Part shown: positions 22,112 to 30,562 of the stretch, piece after piece
How positions within the stretch are numbered: position 1 is the first letter of the stretch
Layout: each line of letters starts with the position of its first letter
Origin: Proteles cristata cristata
Lineage: Eukaryota > Chordata > Mammalia > Carnivora > Hyaenidae
Assembly (NCBI GenBank): GCA_017311185.1
Contig: JAESUZ010003395.1
Location: 1,302,001-1,366,000, forward strand
DNA length: 64,000 nucleotides
Reading direction: 5' to 3'
The notes under the pieces: model-generated
What the model saw: only the letters and a program-made list of their open reading frames with translations
Databases searched by the model: none
Told to the model about the DNA's origin: nothing
Translations under genes and position numbers: made by a program

Positions 22112-23486
22112 GTGATTTATTTTAACATTAAAGGGAACAACTCAAGTTTCTAATTTTTTCCTATTTTCTTGTCATGGATATATTAGCAGTACATGATGCA
22201 TACTAATTATAAAGTTGGCTGTAACAAGAGTTCCTCTTGTGAATCCATTTAAGAACTGATTGTTTACTATCTTTTTCTGTAAGTATAAAATTTTAATTAT
22301 GCCACTGACAGGAACTGTGCGTGATACAGTGCTCTACATTTATCACTGGGAGAGGGCCAGTTGCAGAGCTGTTTGACTTTGGAGAAATCCTGATGCGTTT
22401 GCAATGTTGAGCAGCAGGTGCCACATTATTATGTACAGAAAAGCAATTAGGAAGCATATTGGATGAATGGGGAGTGCATTAATATTAGCAAGTACATTTG
22501 TCAGTGGTTTTGATGCGAGTCTTTTTCTTTCCTTTATGCAACATTAAGATTGTGGCTCTCATAAATTCTCCCCTTAAATTGCCATCTGTTCCCTTGTCAG
22601 GCAGTAGTGAGGTAGAGAAAAGTTTTCTTGACAAAATGAAAGGAATTTCTTTTATTTAAAGTAGAAGCAAAAGAGCCTATAGAAAGTTGCAGAATTGTAG
22701 GTTGTACAGTTCAGCTTTGCGTGTGTTAAGTAATTACCTTTGAATGTAACATTAACTGTGGAACCCTTTGATTTTTACAAGTTGCTATTTTTTTCCAGTC
22801 ATTTCATGTATTTTAAAATTCAGTAGGAAAGAGTTATAATTAGATTAACGCAATGACAGCCAGCAATTGGCCACTGGATTAGGAAGTTTGAGGAAGAAAC
22901 TGCTGATTTTTTTGTTGCGATGCATCTTTTCCATTTTGCTGGCCCAGGGCCATGTTCCCATCCTGAAAGGATTTAAGATTAATCACTAGCATGTCACCCC
23001 TCTTTAACTCCAGACTATTTCTGAAGTAAACAGCACTCAATACAATAACCATTGAAAGAGATTCTCTGCATACTATGTACTATAACAACTGGATATTATC
23101 TTCATGACAAACTCTGATGTATAATTATTGTTAAATTTTCCAAAATCTTCATTAACTGGAAAAGCACAGTGAATAAGTGACTTTGGTTAATTGAGTTTTC
23201 TAGTTAATCGAAAGGTAATATAATTCCTTTAATTCCAGCTACCTTAATTGAAATGTTTTTTCTTGAATGCATTTGTTTGCTTTTTAACTGTAGCAATAGA
23301 GTGTGTGAAATATCATTAAATATATGCTTTTATGTACTTCTTATTCATTCAATATCTCGAACATTTTTAGAAATATCTTAGAAAGAGGGAAGAATTAGGC
23401 TAAATTTGTACCTCGCCTAGAGCATAACCTAATTAAAAAAGTGGTGGATATTGTCAACATATCTTTTTCTTCTTTTTCCAAAAATT
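22112..23486. other. Single-copy DNA, no repeat recognised
   Basis: No SINE, LINE or LTR seen. Segments such as 22310-22520 are more balanced in composition than the surroundings, but I cannot judge conservation from one sequence. Confidence 0.4.
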
Positions 23487-23694
23487 TTTTTAAGTTTATT
23501 TTATTTATTTTGAGAGAGAGAAAGAGTGCACATGCACATGGGAGAGGGGCAGAGAGAGAGGCAGAGAGAGAATCCCAATCCACACTGACAGCATGGAGCC
23601 CAATTGGGGGCTTGAACTCAGGAACCATTAGATCATGACCTGAGCCAAAATCAAGAGTCAGACGCTTAATGGACTGAACCACCCTGGTGCTCCC
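23487..23694 (-). mobile_element. CAN-SINE, antisense
   Basis: Right end GAACCACCCTGGTGCTCCCC is a diverged head; GATCATGACCTGAGCC, GACAGCATGGAGCCCAATTG and GAGAGAGAAAGAGTGCACAT follow leftward to a T-rich tail. Possible weak target duplication AAAATTTTTTT / GAAATTATTTT. First of five SINEs within 1.6 kb. Confidence 0.93.
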
Positions 23695-24064
23695 CGAAAT
23701 TATTTTCGAAAGGAAATCAAGTTAGCATATTTTCTGGTTTAGTTAATTATCCCCTTGATTATAAGCATAGAAAGTGGGGAGCTCTTTTAGTAACATGCAG
23801 ATTCTCTCAGGTCTGTACCTTTCCATTTGGAGTATCCTCACCACCGTCACCCGTTAACAGGTGATGTCTTATAGTTTCCTTCCCTCTCTGTTCCTAGAGT
23901 AACTAAGGTCTGGAGGGCTAACCAGGTATGACCCCAGCTCACATGAAACTAACATAATAATTAGTGCTTGTTTACTGTATTCACTTAAAACAAGGCTGAA
24001 TATTGTGCCAACTGGCCAGCTGTTCCTTCCTTGCAGGTAAGTCTTGTTAAAAAGCAAATGCTAA

Positions 24065-24262
24065 GGGGCACCTGGGTGGCTCTTGATTTGGGCTCAGGTC
24101 ATGATCTCACAGTTTCTGTGATTGAACCCTGTATTGGGCTCTGGTAAGAGCCTGGAGCCTGTTTGAGATTCTCTCTCTCTTCTTCCCTCTGTCCCTCCCC
24201 TGCTGTCTTTAATGGGCAAGCATGCACATACTCTATTTCAAAATAAATAAATAAACATTAAA
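24065..24262 (+). mobile_element. CAN-SINE, sense, first of a tandem pair
   Basis: Head GGGGCACCTGGGTGGCTC joins directly to TTGATTTGGGCTCAGGTCAT, so the GTTAAGCGTCCGAC part is deleted. The end carries CAAAATAAATAAATAAACAT. Target copies AAAAAGCAAATG at 24049-24060 and 24263-24274. Confidence 0.95.
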
Positions 24263-24276
24263 AAAAAGCAAATGAT

Positions 24277-24500
24277 GGGGCGCCAGGGTGGCTTAGTCGG
24301 TTAAGCGTCTGACTTTCGCTTAGGTCATGATCTCGCGGTTCGTGGGTTTGAGCCCCGCGTCGGGCTCTGTGCTGACTGCCAGCTCAGAGCCTGGAGCCTG
24401 TTTCAGTCTGTGACTCCCTCTCTCTCTGACCCTCCCCTGCTCATGCTGTCTGTCTGTCTCTCTCTCTCCTAGAAATAAATTAAAAAAAAAAAACAAATAA
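24277..24500 (+). mobile_element. CAN-SINE, sense, TTTCGCTTAGG subfamily, second of a tandem pair
   Basis: GGGGCGCCAGGGTGGCTTAG, CTTTCGCTTAGG, GACTGCCAGCTCAGAGCC, TTTCAGTCTGTGACTCCC and a CCTAGAAATAAATTAAAA tail. Shares the target word AAAAAGCAAATG with its neighbour (24263-24274 and 24501-24512). Confidence 0.97.
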
Positions 24501-24595
24501 AAAAAGCAAATGTTTAAATACGAGTCTTTGTTGGTGAGTAAGGCCTCAGAGTCAGTGTATTGATCTGGATCTTAAGAGCTAGTGTCTTCAAATTC

Positions 24596-24789
24596 TTTTT
24601 TTTAAAGTTTATTTTTGAGAGACACAGACATGAGTGGGGTAGGGGCAGGGAGAGAGGGAGACACAGAAACAGAAACAGGCTCCAGGCTGTCAGCACAAAG
24701 CCTGGCGTGGGGCTGGAACTCACAAACCAAGAGATCATGACCTGAGCCAAAGTCAGACACTCAACCTACTGAGTCACTGAGGCGCCCCT
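24596..24789 (-). mobile_element. CAN-SINE, antisense
   Basis: Minus-strand copy with CTGAGGCGCCCC at its right end and TTTTTTTAAAGTTTATTTTT at its left. Target-site duplication GTGTCTTCAAATTCT (24582-24596) and GTGTCCTCAAGTTCT (24791-24805), two mismatches. It lies about 95 bp from the sense SINE at 24277, forming an inverted pair. Confidence 0.95.
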
Positions 24790-24896
24790 CGTGTCCTCAA
24801 GTTCTGATAGTCTTGTGGACTTGTCTCCACTCATGGAGCCCAGATGTTTAAGTATTCTGTGCCCTGGACAGGGCTGGAGACACCCTGATAAACTGT

Positions 24897-25117
24897 TTTT
24901 TTGTTTTTAATTAAAATTTTTTAAATTAAATTTAAAAAAATTTTAGAGAGAGATAGCACAGTGGGGAAGAGGGGCAAAGGGAGAGAGAAAGAATCTTAAG
25001 CAGGTTCCACATTCACTGTGGAGCCCAATGTTGGGCTCCATCCCATGACCCTGGGATCATGACCTGAGCTGAAATCAAGGGTTGAACACTCAACCAACTG
25101 AGCCACCCAGGTGCCCC
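24897..25117 (-). mobile_element. CAN-SINE, antisense, older type
   Basis: Right end GAGCCACCCAGGTGCCCC; body GGGATCATGACCTGAGCTGA and AAGCAGGTTCCACATTCACT, unlike the young felid body, suggest an older carnivore subfamily. Probable duplicated target ACCCTGATAAACT and ACCTTGATCAATT. Confidence 0.9.
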
Positions 25118-25574
25118 TACCTTGATCAATTCTTAATTTGAAAATGCTGTAAATTTTTTTTTTTTGCCTCTTTGGTTTTAGCTCCATTAGTAATATCCAC
25201 ATTCCTTTGAAACTTGGATATGCCACATTTTCTACATCATACATGACTGAACAATCTCTTATGTGACTTTTATTCCTAAGTGGCTAGGCTCATTAATTAG
25301 TCATCATTTAAAAACCATCCATAGGGAATTTTAGTTCTACATTTGGGTTTCTAGGTACTCACTATCTTGTTTGAGGCACCTGGGTGGAAAAGGACAATTT
25401 TAAGGTCTAATCTGGGAGTGACTATGCCTTGACCTTTCATCCTCACACTAGACAGCCAACCTTGGCCACACAAACAAAAACAAAAATGAAGTGAAAGGAA
25501 GGAAACTTATCTAGATAATCAGGAAGCAAACCATGGCATTAAGGATGAAAATGTCTTACTATCATTTGTGATGA

Positions 25575-25665
25575 ACTTTCATATCCATTCTCTCATTATC
25601 TTCTCTAACAACCCAATGAAGTTCACATTGTTCACACAACCTACTACAAATGAAGAAACTGACCC
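25575..25665 (-). mobile_element. MIR fragment, antisense
   Basis: CATTCTCTCATTATCTTCTC, AACAACCCAATGAAGTTCAC and CAAATGAAGAAACTGACCCT mirror the antisense MIR 3' half (ATTTAATCCTCACAACAACCC ... GATGAGGAAACTGAGG). Confidence 0.65.
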
Positions 25666-25714
25666 TCTGTCAGGCTTCCAGAATCCTTCTGTAAGGAGGG
25701 GCAGGGCTAGGGGG

Positions 25715-25820
25715 TATATTAAATATATATAATATATGATATATATTTTATATATGATATATGATCATATATAATATATCATATAGTGTGATATATTATA
25801 ATCATATAATATATGATTAA
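25715..25820. repeat. AT-rich low-complexity, self-complementary tract
   Basis: About 100 bp made almost wholly of TATATA, ATGATA and ATCATATA words, including complementary segments such as TATATGATCATATA, so it can fold back on itself. Probably an expanded TA-type microsatellite. Confidence 0.9.
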
Positions 25821-26104
25821 CTATGTATAAATTCTGAATCTGGTGCTCTTTCTGATCTCTTAGCCCTCCTCAGCTTTTTCTATTTTATAAGAAGTCTTGT
25901 AACTATAGTTCATCTATTTGCAGGTCTGATCTCATTGGTTTAGATCTCCAAATTAGTTTATCAGAGTAAGTGGTTCCAAACCTGTCTCACAAAAGTTCTT
26001 GAGTTTTTTGCTTAAACGAGGCTAAATGTAAGGAAATGTCACGGTGGGTGGAAAATAATGCAGGGCTGGGAGTTGGGAGAACAGATTTTTACATGAATAT
26101 GATG

Positions 26105-26162
26105 GATAATTTTGGGCCATTCAACCAAATTTTATCTTATCTATAAAATGAGGAAGTTGGCC
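26105..26162 (+). mobile_element. Possible MIR core fragment, sense
   Basis: TTTGGGCCATTCAACCAAAT and TTATCTATAAAATGAGGAAG resemble the MIR core (TTGGGCAAGTTACTTAACC ... TCATCTGTAAAATGGGG). Short and diverged. Confidence 0.5.
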
Positions 26163-26284
26163 ATAGATATTGTCTAAGCCCCCTTCTGGGGATTTTATGT
26201 CTGTGTCATAAATTCCAGAAATTTCCTGAGCTCCTCAGTGTTCGAGGAGATCAGTTCTCTGTTTCTACAGTGTGACTATCTGGA

Positions 26285-26480
26285 CACACTTAGGGTGCCT
26301 AGATTCCAGTTCCACTGGAGCAGTGCACCAGCTCTGTCATCAAAAGCTAAACAGGTAGTACTCCTGAGCTTTTGCCTTGTTTATACGAAGAAGATGATCA
26401 TTTTTGCTCTGCTGGCTTCACAGGGTTGTCTGAGGATCAAATGAGATGACGGTTGTGAAAACATTTTTTAAAAAGTCCAT
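26285..26480 (+). mobile_element. MIR SINE, sense
   Basis: GATTCCAGTTCCACTGGAGC, ACCAGCTCTGTCATC, then CACAGGGTTGTCTGAGGATC and AAATGAGATGACGGTTGTGA match MIR in order; the 3' half (GGGTTGTTGTGAGGATTAAATGAG) is the clearest part. Confidence 0.75.
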
Positions 26481-27689
26481 GAACTTAAGTTATTATTCTC
26501 TGTTTTAATCATCACCTTCCCATAGCAGCTATTCTTCTTTCTACCTTCTTGTTCACTGGGCTTATCTGAAGGTTAGTGATGAGTGCTAAAAGGCTTTGAG
26601 CAGCCTCAGCTGGCGATGTCAGAGCTACAGTGCTCTAGGACATTAGCTCTGTAGGAATCTAGGTATTCCTCAAACCCAGCTCATTCCTGAAGCTAAAGAA
26701 AGGTCTATGAGAAGACCCATGTACAACTAAATCATGTAGAAGGGAAGAAGAAACATTACTATCTCTTAAAGAAATGTTTTAAAATGTGAATGCCAGGCAG
26801 CATGGGCATCTAATGGTGGCAAGAGAAAATGACCCTTGAGCTTCATAATTGGATGTCTGTCACTGCCTTTCAGGCATCCAGGCAGGGCAATTCCAAACCT
26901 ACTCTCTGTCTCTCACTACAGTGAGATCTGGAGCCAAGCTTGTAACCCTTCTTGGCATGTCATTTGGATCTTTTCTCAGTTCCTTAATTATTTATTTATT
27001 ATTATGAAGCCATCACTTTGAATCTGGGCATGAATACAAAACGGAAAGGAAAAATGTAAAAAAAAAAAAGCTAAAAATCAGAACCACAAAGGTTAGCCAA
27101 GTAAAGAGGTCTCCAAGTACCTTTCCCCCCATTTCCTCACCAGACTCCCTTTCCTTCTTCCTTCTTTCATCCACATTATGCACCCTGCAAATCTCAGAGC
27201 CACTACCCGCCTATAGCCAGACCTATTTGCAGGAGTTTAATTCGATGCACTTAATGGCCATGTTCAAAATGCAGCTGAATTTTGTTTTGGACCAATTGCC
27301 CATTTTTCTCTCCCATCCTTAGTGACCTGGTTATTGCGTCTAATCTTGGTAGGTAGAAATCGTCAGAACTCCTTTTGTCAAAACTCAAGCACAATTTAAG
27401 CATTTATTATGCAACCTTGTTTTGCATTGTTAATATTTTGTACTTACTTATTTTGGATTAATTTCGTATTTATGTAAGTCCTGCGTATGGATTTTTTTGG
27501 GTATTTGTCTGAGTTTTACATATCAGGGACAGTGACATAGGTTGGTTCTCTGGTGACCTAGGTTCCTTCTAATTGTCTATAGTTTCACAAGGCACTTCTC
27601 AGAAGGCATATTTGATATTAATAAGAGAAATAATTCCTTTGACACATAGGTATCAATGGAAGTGTCCCGTGCCCCTTAGGAATTATTAA
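26481..27689. other. Single-copy DNA, no repeat recognised
   Basis: Mixed-composition non-coding sequence with a short A-run at 27058-27070. No exon supported; the plus-strand frame 26836-27021 has no recognisable features. Confidence 0.4.
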
Positions 27690-27779
27690 CTTAATTTCCA
27701 TGGATATTTATTGAACGTCTCAGCAGTGTGCACGTTACTGGGAAAAGGGAAAAGAAATAGAGGAGATGATACCTTTTCT

Positions 27780-28007
27780 TTTTTTTTTATTTTTATTTTT
27801 TTTTAATTTTTATTTATTTCCAGGAGAGAGAGAGCGCGTGAGCAGGGGAGGGTCAGAGAGAGAGGGAGACACAGACTCTGAAATAGGCTCCAGGCTCTGA
27901 GCTGGCAGTCAGCACAGAGCCCGACGCAGAGCTCGAACCCACGAACCGTGAGATCATGACCTGAGCGAAAGTCGGACGCTTAACCGACTAAGCCACCCAG
28001 GCGCCCC
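27780..28007 (-). mobile_element. CAN-SINE, antisense, close to the TTTCGCTTAGG subfamily
   Basis: Right end AAGCCACCCAGGCGCCCC, then GCGAAAGTCGGACGC, GAGCTGGCAGTCAGCACAGA and the AG-rich block. It has TTTCGCTCAGG and AGAGTCTGTGTCTCC on its sense strand, so it is intermediate between the two felid groups here. Perfect target duplication AGATGATACCTTTT (27764-27777 and 28009-28022). Confidence 0.97.
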
Positions 28008-28572
28008 AAGATGATACCTTTTCTAAAGCGAGTTAACAGGGGAATGGGAATCTTACCGTATACAGATTTTTAGAGAAACATATAACCAAATTGTGAACTT
28101 AGATGCAGAAGATAATATCCATAGAAATTCAGGGATAATACATAGATCAGTAAACTAGAGTTATTTCAATGAAGGAGGCTTTCTTTAAAGAAAGGAGGCG
28201 AATAGGACCGTAAAGGATAGACGCAGTTGGAAAATAAGTGTAGTAGAGAAATAGACAATGAGGGAAGAGGTAGGACAGGAATTTTGTAGAGTTTTTGTAG
28301 GAAATTTGTAGAGTTAGAAAGGATACATGGTACAATACAGAAACCTGTGACATTGGGCTCCAAATGGGGTACTGCAGGAGATGAGAGACCTGAGGAAGGC
28401 TAGGACCTTATTCTCAGAGGATTGTGGCTGCAGATCGAAGGGGGCCACTGTAGGTTTGAAACAAGAGCACAGCATAATACATACTTGTTTTTAAGAAGCC
28501 GAAAGTAGCTGATGGTATACAGGGTAGATGAAAGGGAATAAATGGAGCCAGTCAGACTGGATCAGCACTTTT

Positions 28573-28603
28573 TTTAAAATGTTTTATTTATTTATTTCTG
28601 GGG

Positions 28604-28642
<39 letters not shown>

Positions 28643-28810
28643 CGTGAGCAGGGGAGGGTCAGAGAGAGAGGGAGTCACAGACTGAAACAGGCTCCAGGCT
28701 CTGAGCTGGCAGTCAGCACAGAGCCCGACGCGGGGCTCGAACCCACGAACCGCGAGATCATGACCTAAGCGAAAGTCGGACGCTCAACCGACTAAGCCAC
28801 CAGGCGCCCC
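28573..28810 (-). mobile_element. CAN-SINE, antisense, TTTCGCTTAGG subfamily
   Basis: Full-length minus-strand copy: AAGCCACCAGGCGCCCC head, CTAAGCGAAAGTCGGACGC, GAGCTGGCAGTCAGCACAGA and GGGAGTCACAGACTGAAACA. Contains (GACA)n and (GA)n runs at 28604-28640. Perfect target duplication TGGATCAGCACTTTT (28558-28572 and 28811-28825). Confidence 0.97.
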
Positions 28811-28904
28811 TGGATCAGCACTTTTAAGTTCTCTTGGGAACGTGTTGTAGGAGGTCAGGAGAGGATTTGATAGCGGGGAACCTGCCCCACCTGGACCCAA
28901 ACAC

Positions 28905-29575
28905 AGGAGGCTCCCATCTCTTCCGGGTACTTGGGATAAAGGTTCCGCTCGCCTTTCCCGCAGCCGGAGCCGTTTCAAGAGAGCAACCTTGAGAGAGCAA
29001 CGCTTGCGGACGGTCTGGCTGGTACACAAGACTGAACCCTGTTAAGGCCCCTTCCTAAACTTCAGGATTCTGGCGGGCGCGTGCAGAGATCTGCTCCCCC
29101 TGTGACCAAGGAACACCAGCCTCCGCAGTAAGTGCCCTTCGTTATAAAACCGCCACTTTTTCCTTCCGTCCCTGCCCTCCTTTCCCCGGGAGCCAGTTCC
29201 CGATTTCCTCTGAGGAGACTCCTGAGGCTGCGAACCCACAGTCATACTGTTTTACAGCCGTTAAAAAGATAAACTGAGGTATACAGTATTGCAAATCTTA
29301 AGAGTTTGAGTAAAAATAAGTTCGAATTTGGCCGCGTGTCAAACCGGAAGTGGTTAGGAGCGCTCAGGCGGCGACGGAAACCCAGAGAAAGGCGTTTATA
29401 GAGAACGTGCGGTGCACAGCCTGGGCGTTTCTTGATTGGCTACAGGCGAAGCAGTTACCTTATTTGGGACAGCCTAGGTGGCGGTTTGTGATTGGCTTTC
29501 TTTAGGTTTCGGATTTCTTGGAGGCATCGTAGGCCTAAAATTTGGTTTGTGGAAATGTGAGCTACCTCAGCCTAG
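28905..29575. promoter_or_regulatory. CpG island with ETS and paired NF-Y motifs; orphan promoter candidate
   Basis: By eye I count about 37 CpG in roughly 670 bp at about 50% GC, an observed/expected near 0.8, against very few CpG in the flanks outside SINEs. Motifs: ETS/GABP-like CCGGAAGTG at 29344-29352; ATTGG (inverted CCAAT, NF-Y) at 29435-29439 and 29491-29495, 56 bp apart; a CCCCGGGAGCC patch. CCAAT boxes about 90-150 bp to the right of the ETS site suit leftward (minus-strand) transcription starting near 29340, but such promoters are often bidirectional. A good splice-donor match GCA|GTAAGT lies on the plus strand at 29125-29133. No exon of a known gene follows on either side. Confidence 0.55.
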
Positions 29576-29739
29576 CGACCTGCTTGTTCAGTTAATTTAA
29601 CACAATGTTACATGTTTGGTTTTTGGTTTTTGGTTTTTTGCTAACATTATCTTGTGTGAGACTGGAAATAACCCAAGAAGGTAAATAGAGCGTGCCGTGT
29701 TATTCCATTCTCTGTATCTAGAAATTATTGACTCGGCGA

Positions 29740-29850
29740 TGTCAAATATTTTGCTCAAAGAGTAGCACTTCAGAAGTGATGGAATCGGGACTTGAATGTG
29801 GGATTCAGATTTTGTTACTGGACACATGCTGTGTTATCGGGGACCAAAGA
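29740..29850 (-). mobile_element. MIR fragment, antisense
   Basis: AATATTTTGCTCAAAGAGTA, GTGATGGAATCGGGACTTGA and ATGTGGGATTCAGATTTTGT resemble antisense MIR (ACTTGCCCAAGGTCACACAGC ... GAGCCGGGATTCGAACCCAGG). The T-run at 29852-29871 follows. The overlapping plus-strand frames 29728-30043 are therefore unlikely genes. Confidence 0.55.
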
Positions 29851-30224
29851 AATGGTTTTTTTTTTTTTTTTTTGGTTATTAAATCGGTCGGAAGGAAGTT
29901 GGACAAAAAGAACATTTTTACTCCTGAAGTCACTTCACTCATGTTATGCAGACTCAGCTTCACACATTGCAGAGTCAGGTTCCCTGCGCATATCCACGGC
30001 CTATTTTCGTAGGATTCAAACAGGTATCTCCAGATGCTTTTAAAGACTTAACCTATTTACCAAGTGTGGGTTGCTCTCAAGCCTTTTAGATAATTGCATA
30101 TTTTACAACCTAGGATGTCCTTGTTAGTTTTTATCTTGGGAGCCTCATTCTTAAAATACCCTGGCAAGGAGAAACTCAAGGTTTAGGACCATTGACCATG
30201 ACTGATGACTTCTTTTTTTCTTTA

Positions 30225-30375
30225 GAAAACTTTTTATGGAAGAATAGCATTCATAAAGATGCACCAATCATAATTGTACAGCTCAGTGAATTGTTACAAA
30301 TTGAATCTACCCAGATCAAGAAACTAAACAATAATCCTAGAAGGACTACCTCAAGCCTCCTCCTATTTGGCTGAC
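30225..30375. mobile_element. Ancient L1 fragment
   Basis: CATAAAGATGCACCAATCAT, AATTGTACAGCTCAGTGAAT, CTACCCAGATCAAGAAACTA and AACAATAATCCTAGAAG match a frequent old L1 segment (AAAAGTGCACAAATCATAAGTGTACAGCTTGATGAATTTT ... CACCCAGATCAAGAAACAGAACATTACC) in order. Orientation not assigned. Confidence 0.7.
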
Positions 30376-30442
30376 AGATTATTAAATTGCTTATTCTTTC
30401 TTTGTTACTTTTTTGAACTTTATATACTAGAAATGCTGATTT

Positions 30443-30549
30443 AAAAATTTATTTACTTATTCATATTATTTTTCTAAGTAAGGTCTATGCCCAACTCATG
30501 ACCCCAAGATTAAGAGTTGCCGGCTCTACTGAGCCCACCAGATGCTCCT
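30443..30549 (-). mobile_element. Short older CAN-SINE, antisense
   Basis: About 107 bp, no CT-rich block: AAGGTCTATGCCCAACTCAT, GACCCCAAGATTAAGAGTTG and CTCTACTGAGCCCACCAGAT are the reverse of an older carnivore tRNA-SINE. Duplicated target GAAATGCTGATTT (30430-30442) and GAAATACTGATTT (30550-30562). Confidence 0.85.
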
Positions 30550-30562
30550 GGAAATACTGATT

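Larger units (their letters stand above)
27690..28880 (-). mobile_element. L2 LINE 3' region, antisense, split by two SINEs
   Basis: Left edge GGATATTTATTGAACGTCTC is the antisense L2 terminus. Later blocks GAAGGAGGCTTTCTTTAAAG, AGGACCTTATTCTCAG, GTTTTTAAGAAGCCGAAAG and TTGTAGGAGGTCAGGAGAGG follow the order of antisense L2. SINEs at 27780-28007 and 28573-28810 interrupt it, each with an intact target duplication, so both are much younger. A CpG island starts right at its right edge. Confidence 0.65.

Noticed and set aside
29125..29133. Splice donor match GCA|GTAAGT in the CpG island
   Set aside because: Good consensus, but single donor sites are common by chance and no matching acceptor or exon could be supported.
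29141..29149. TATA-like TTATAAAAC
   Set aside because: AT-rich matches are frequent in this window; its position does not agree with the NF-Y/ETS layout.
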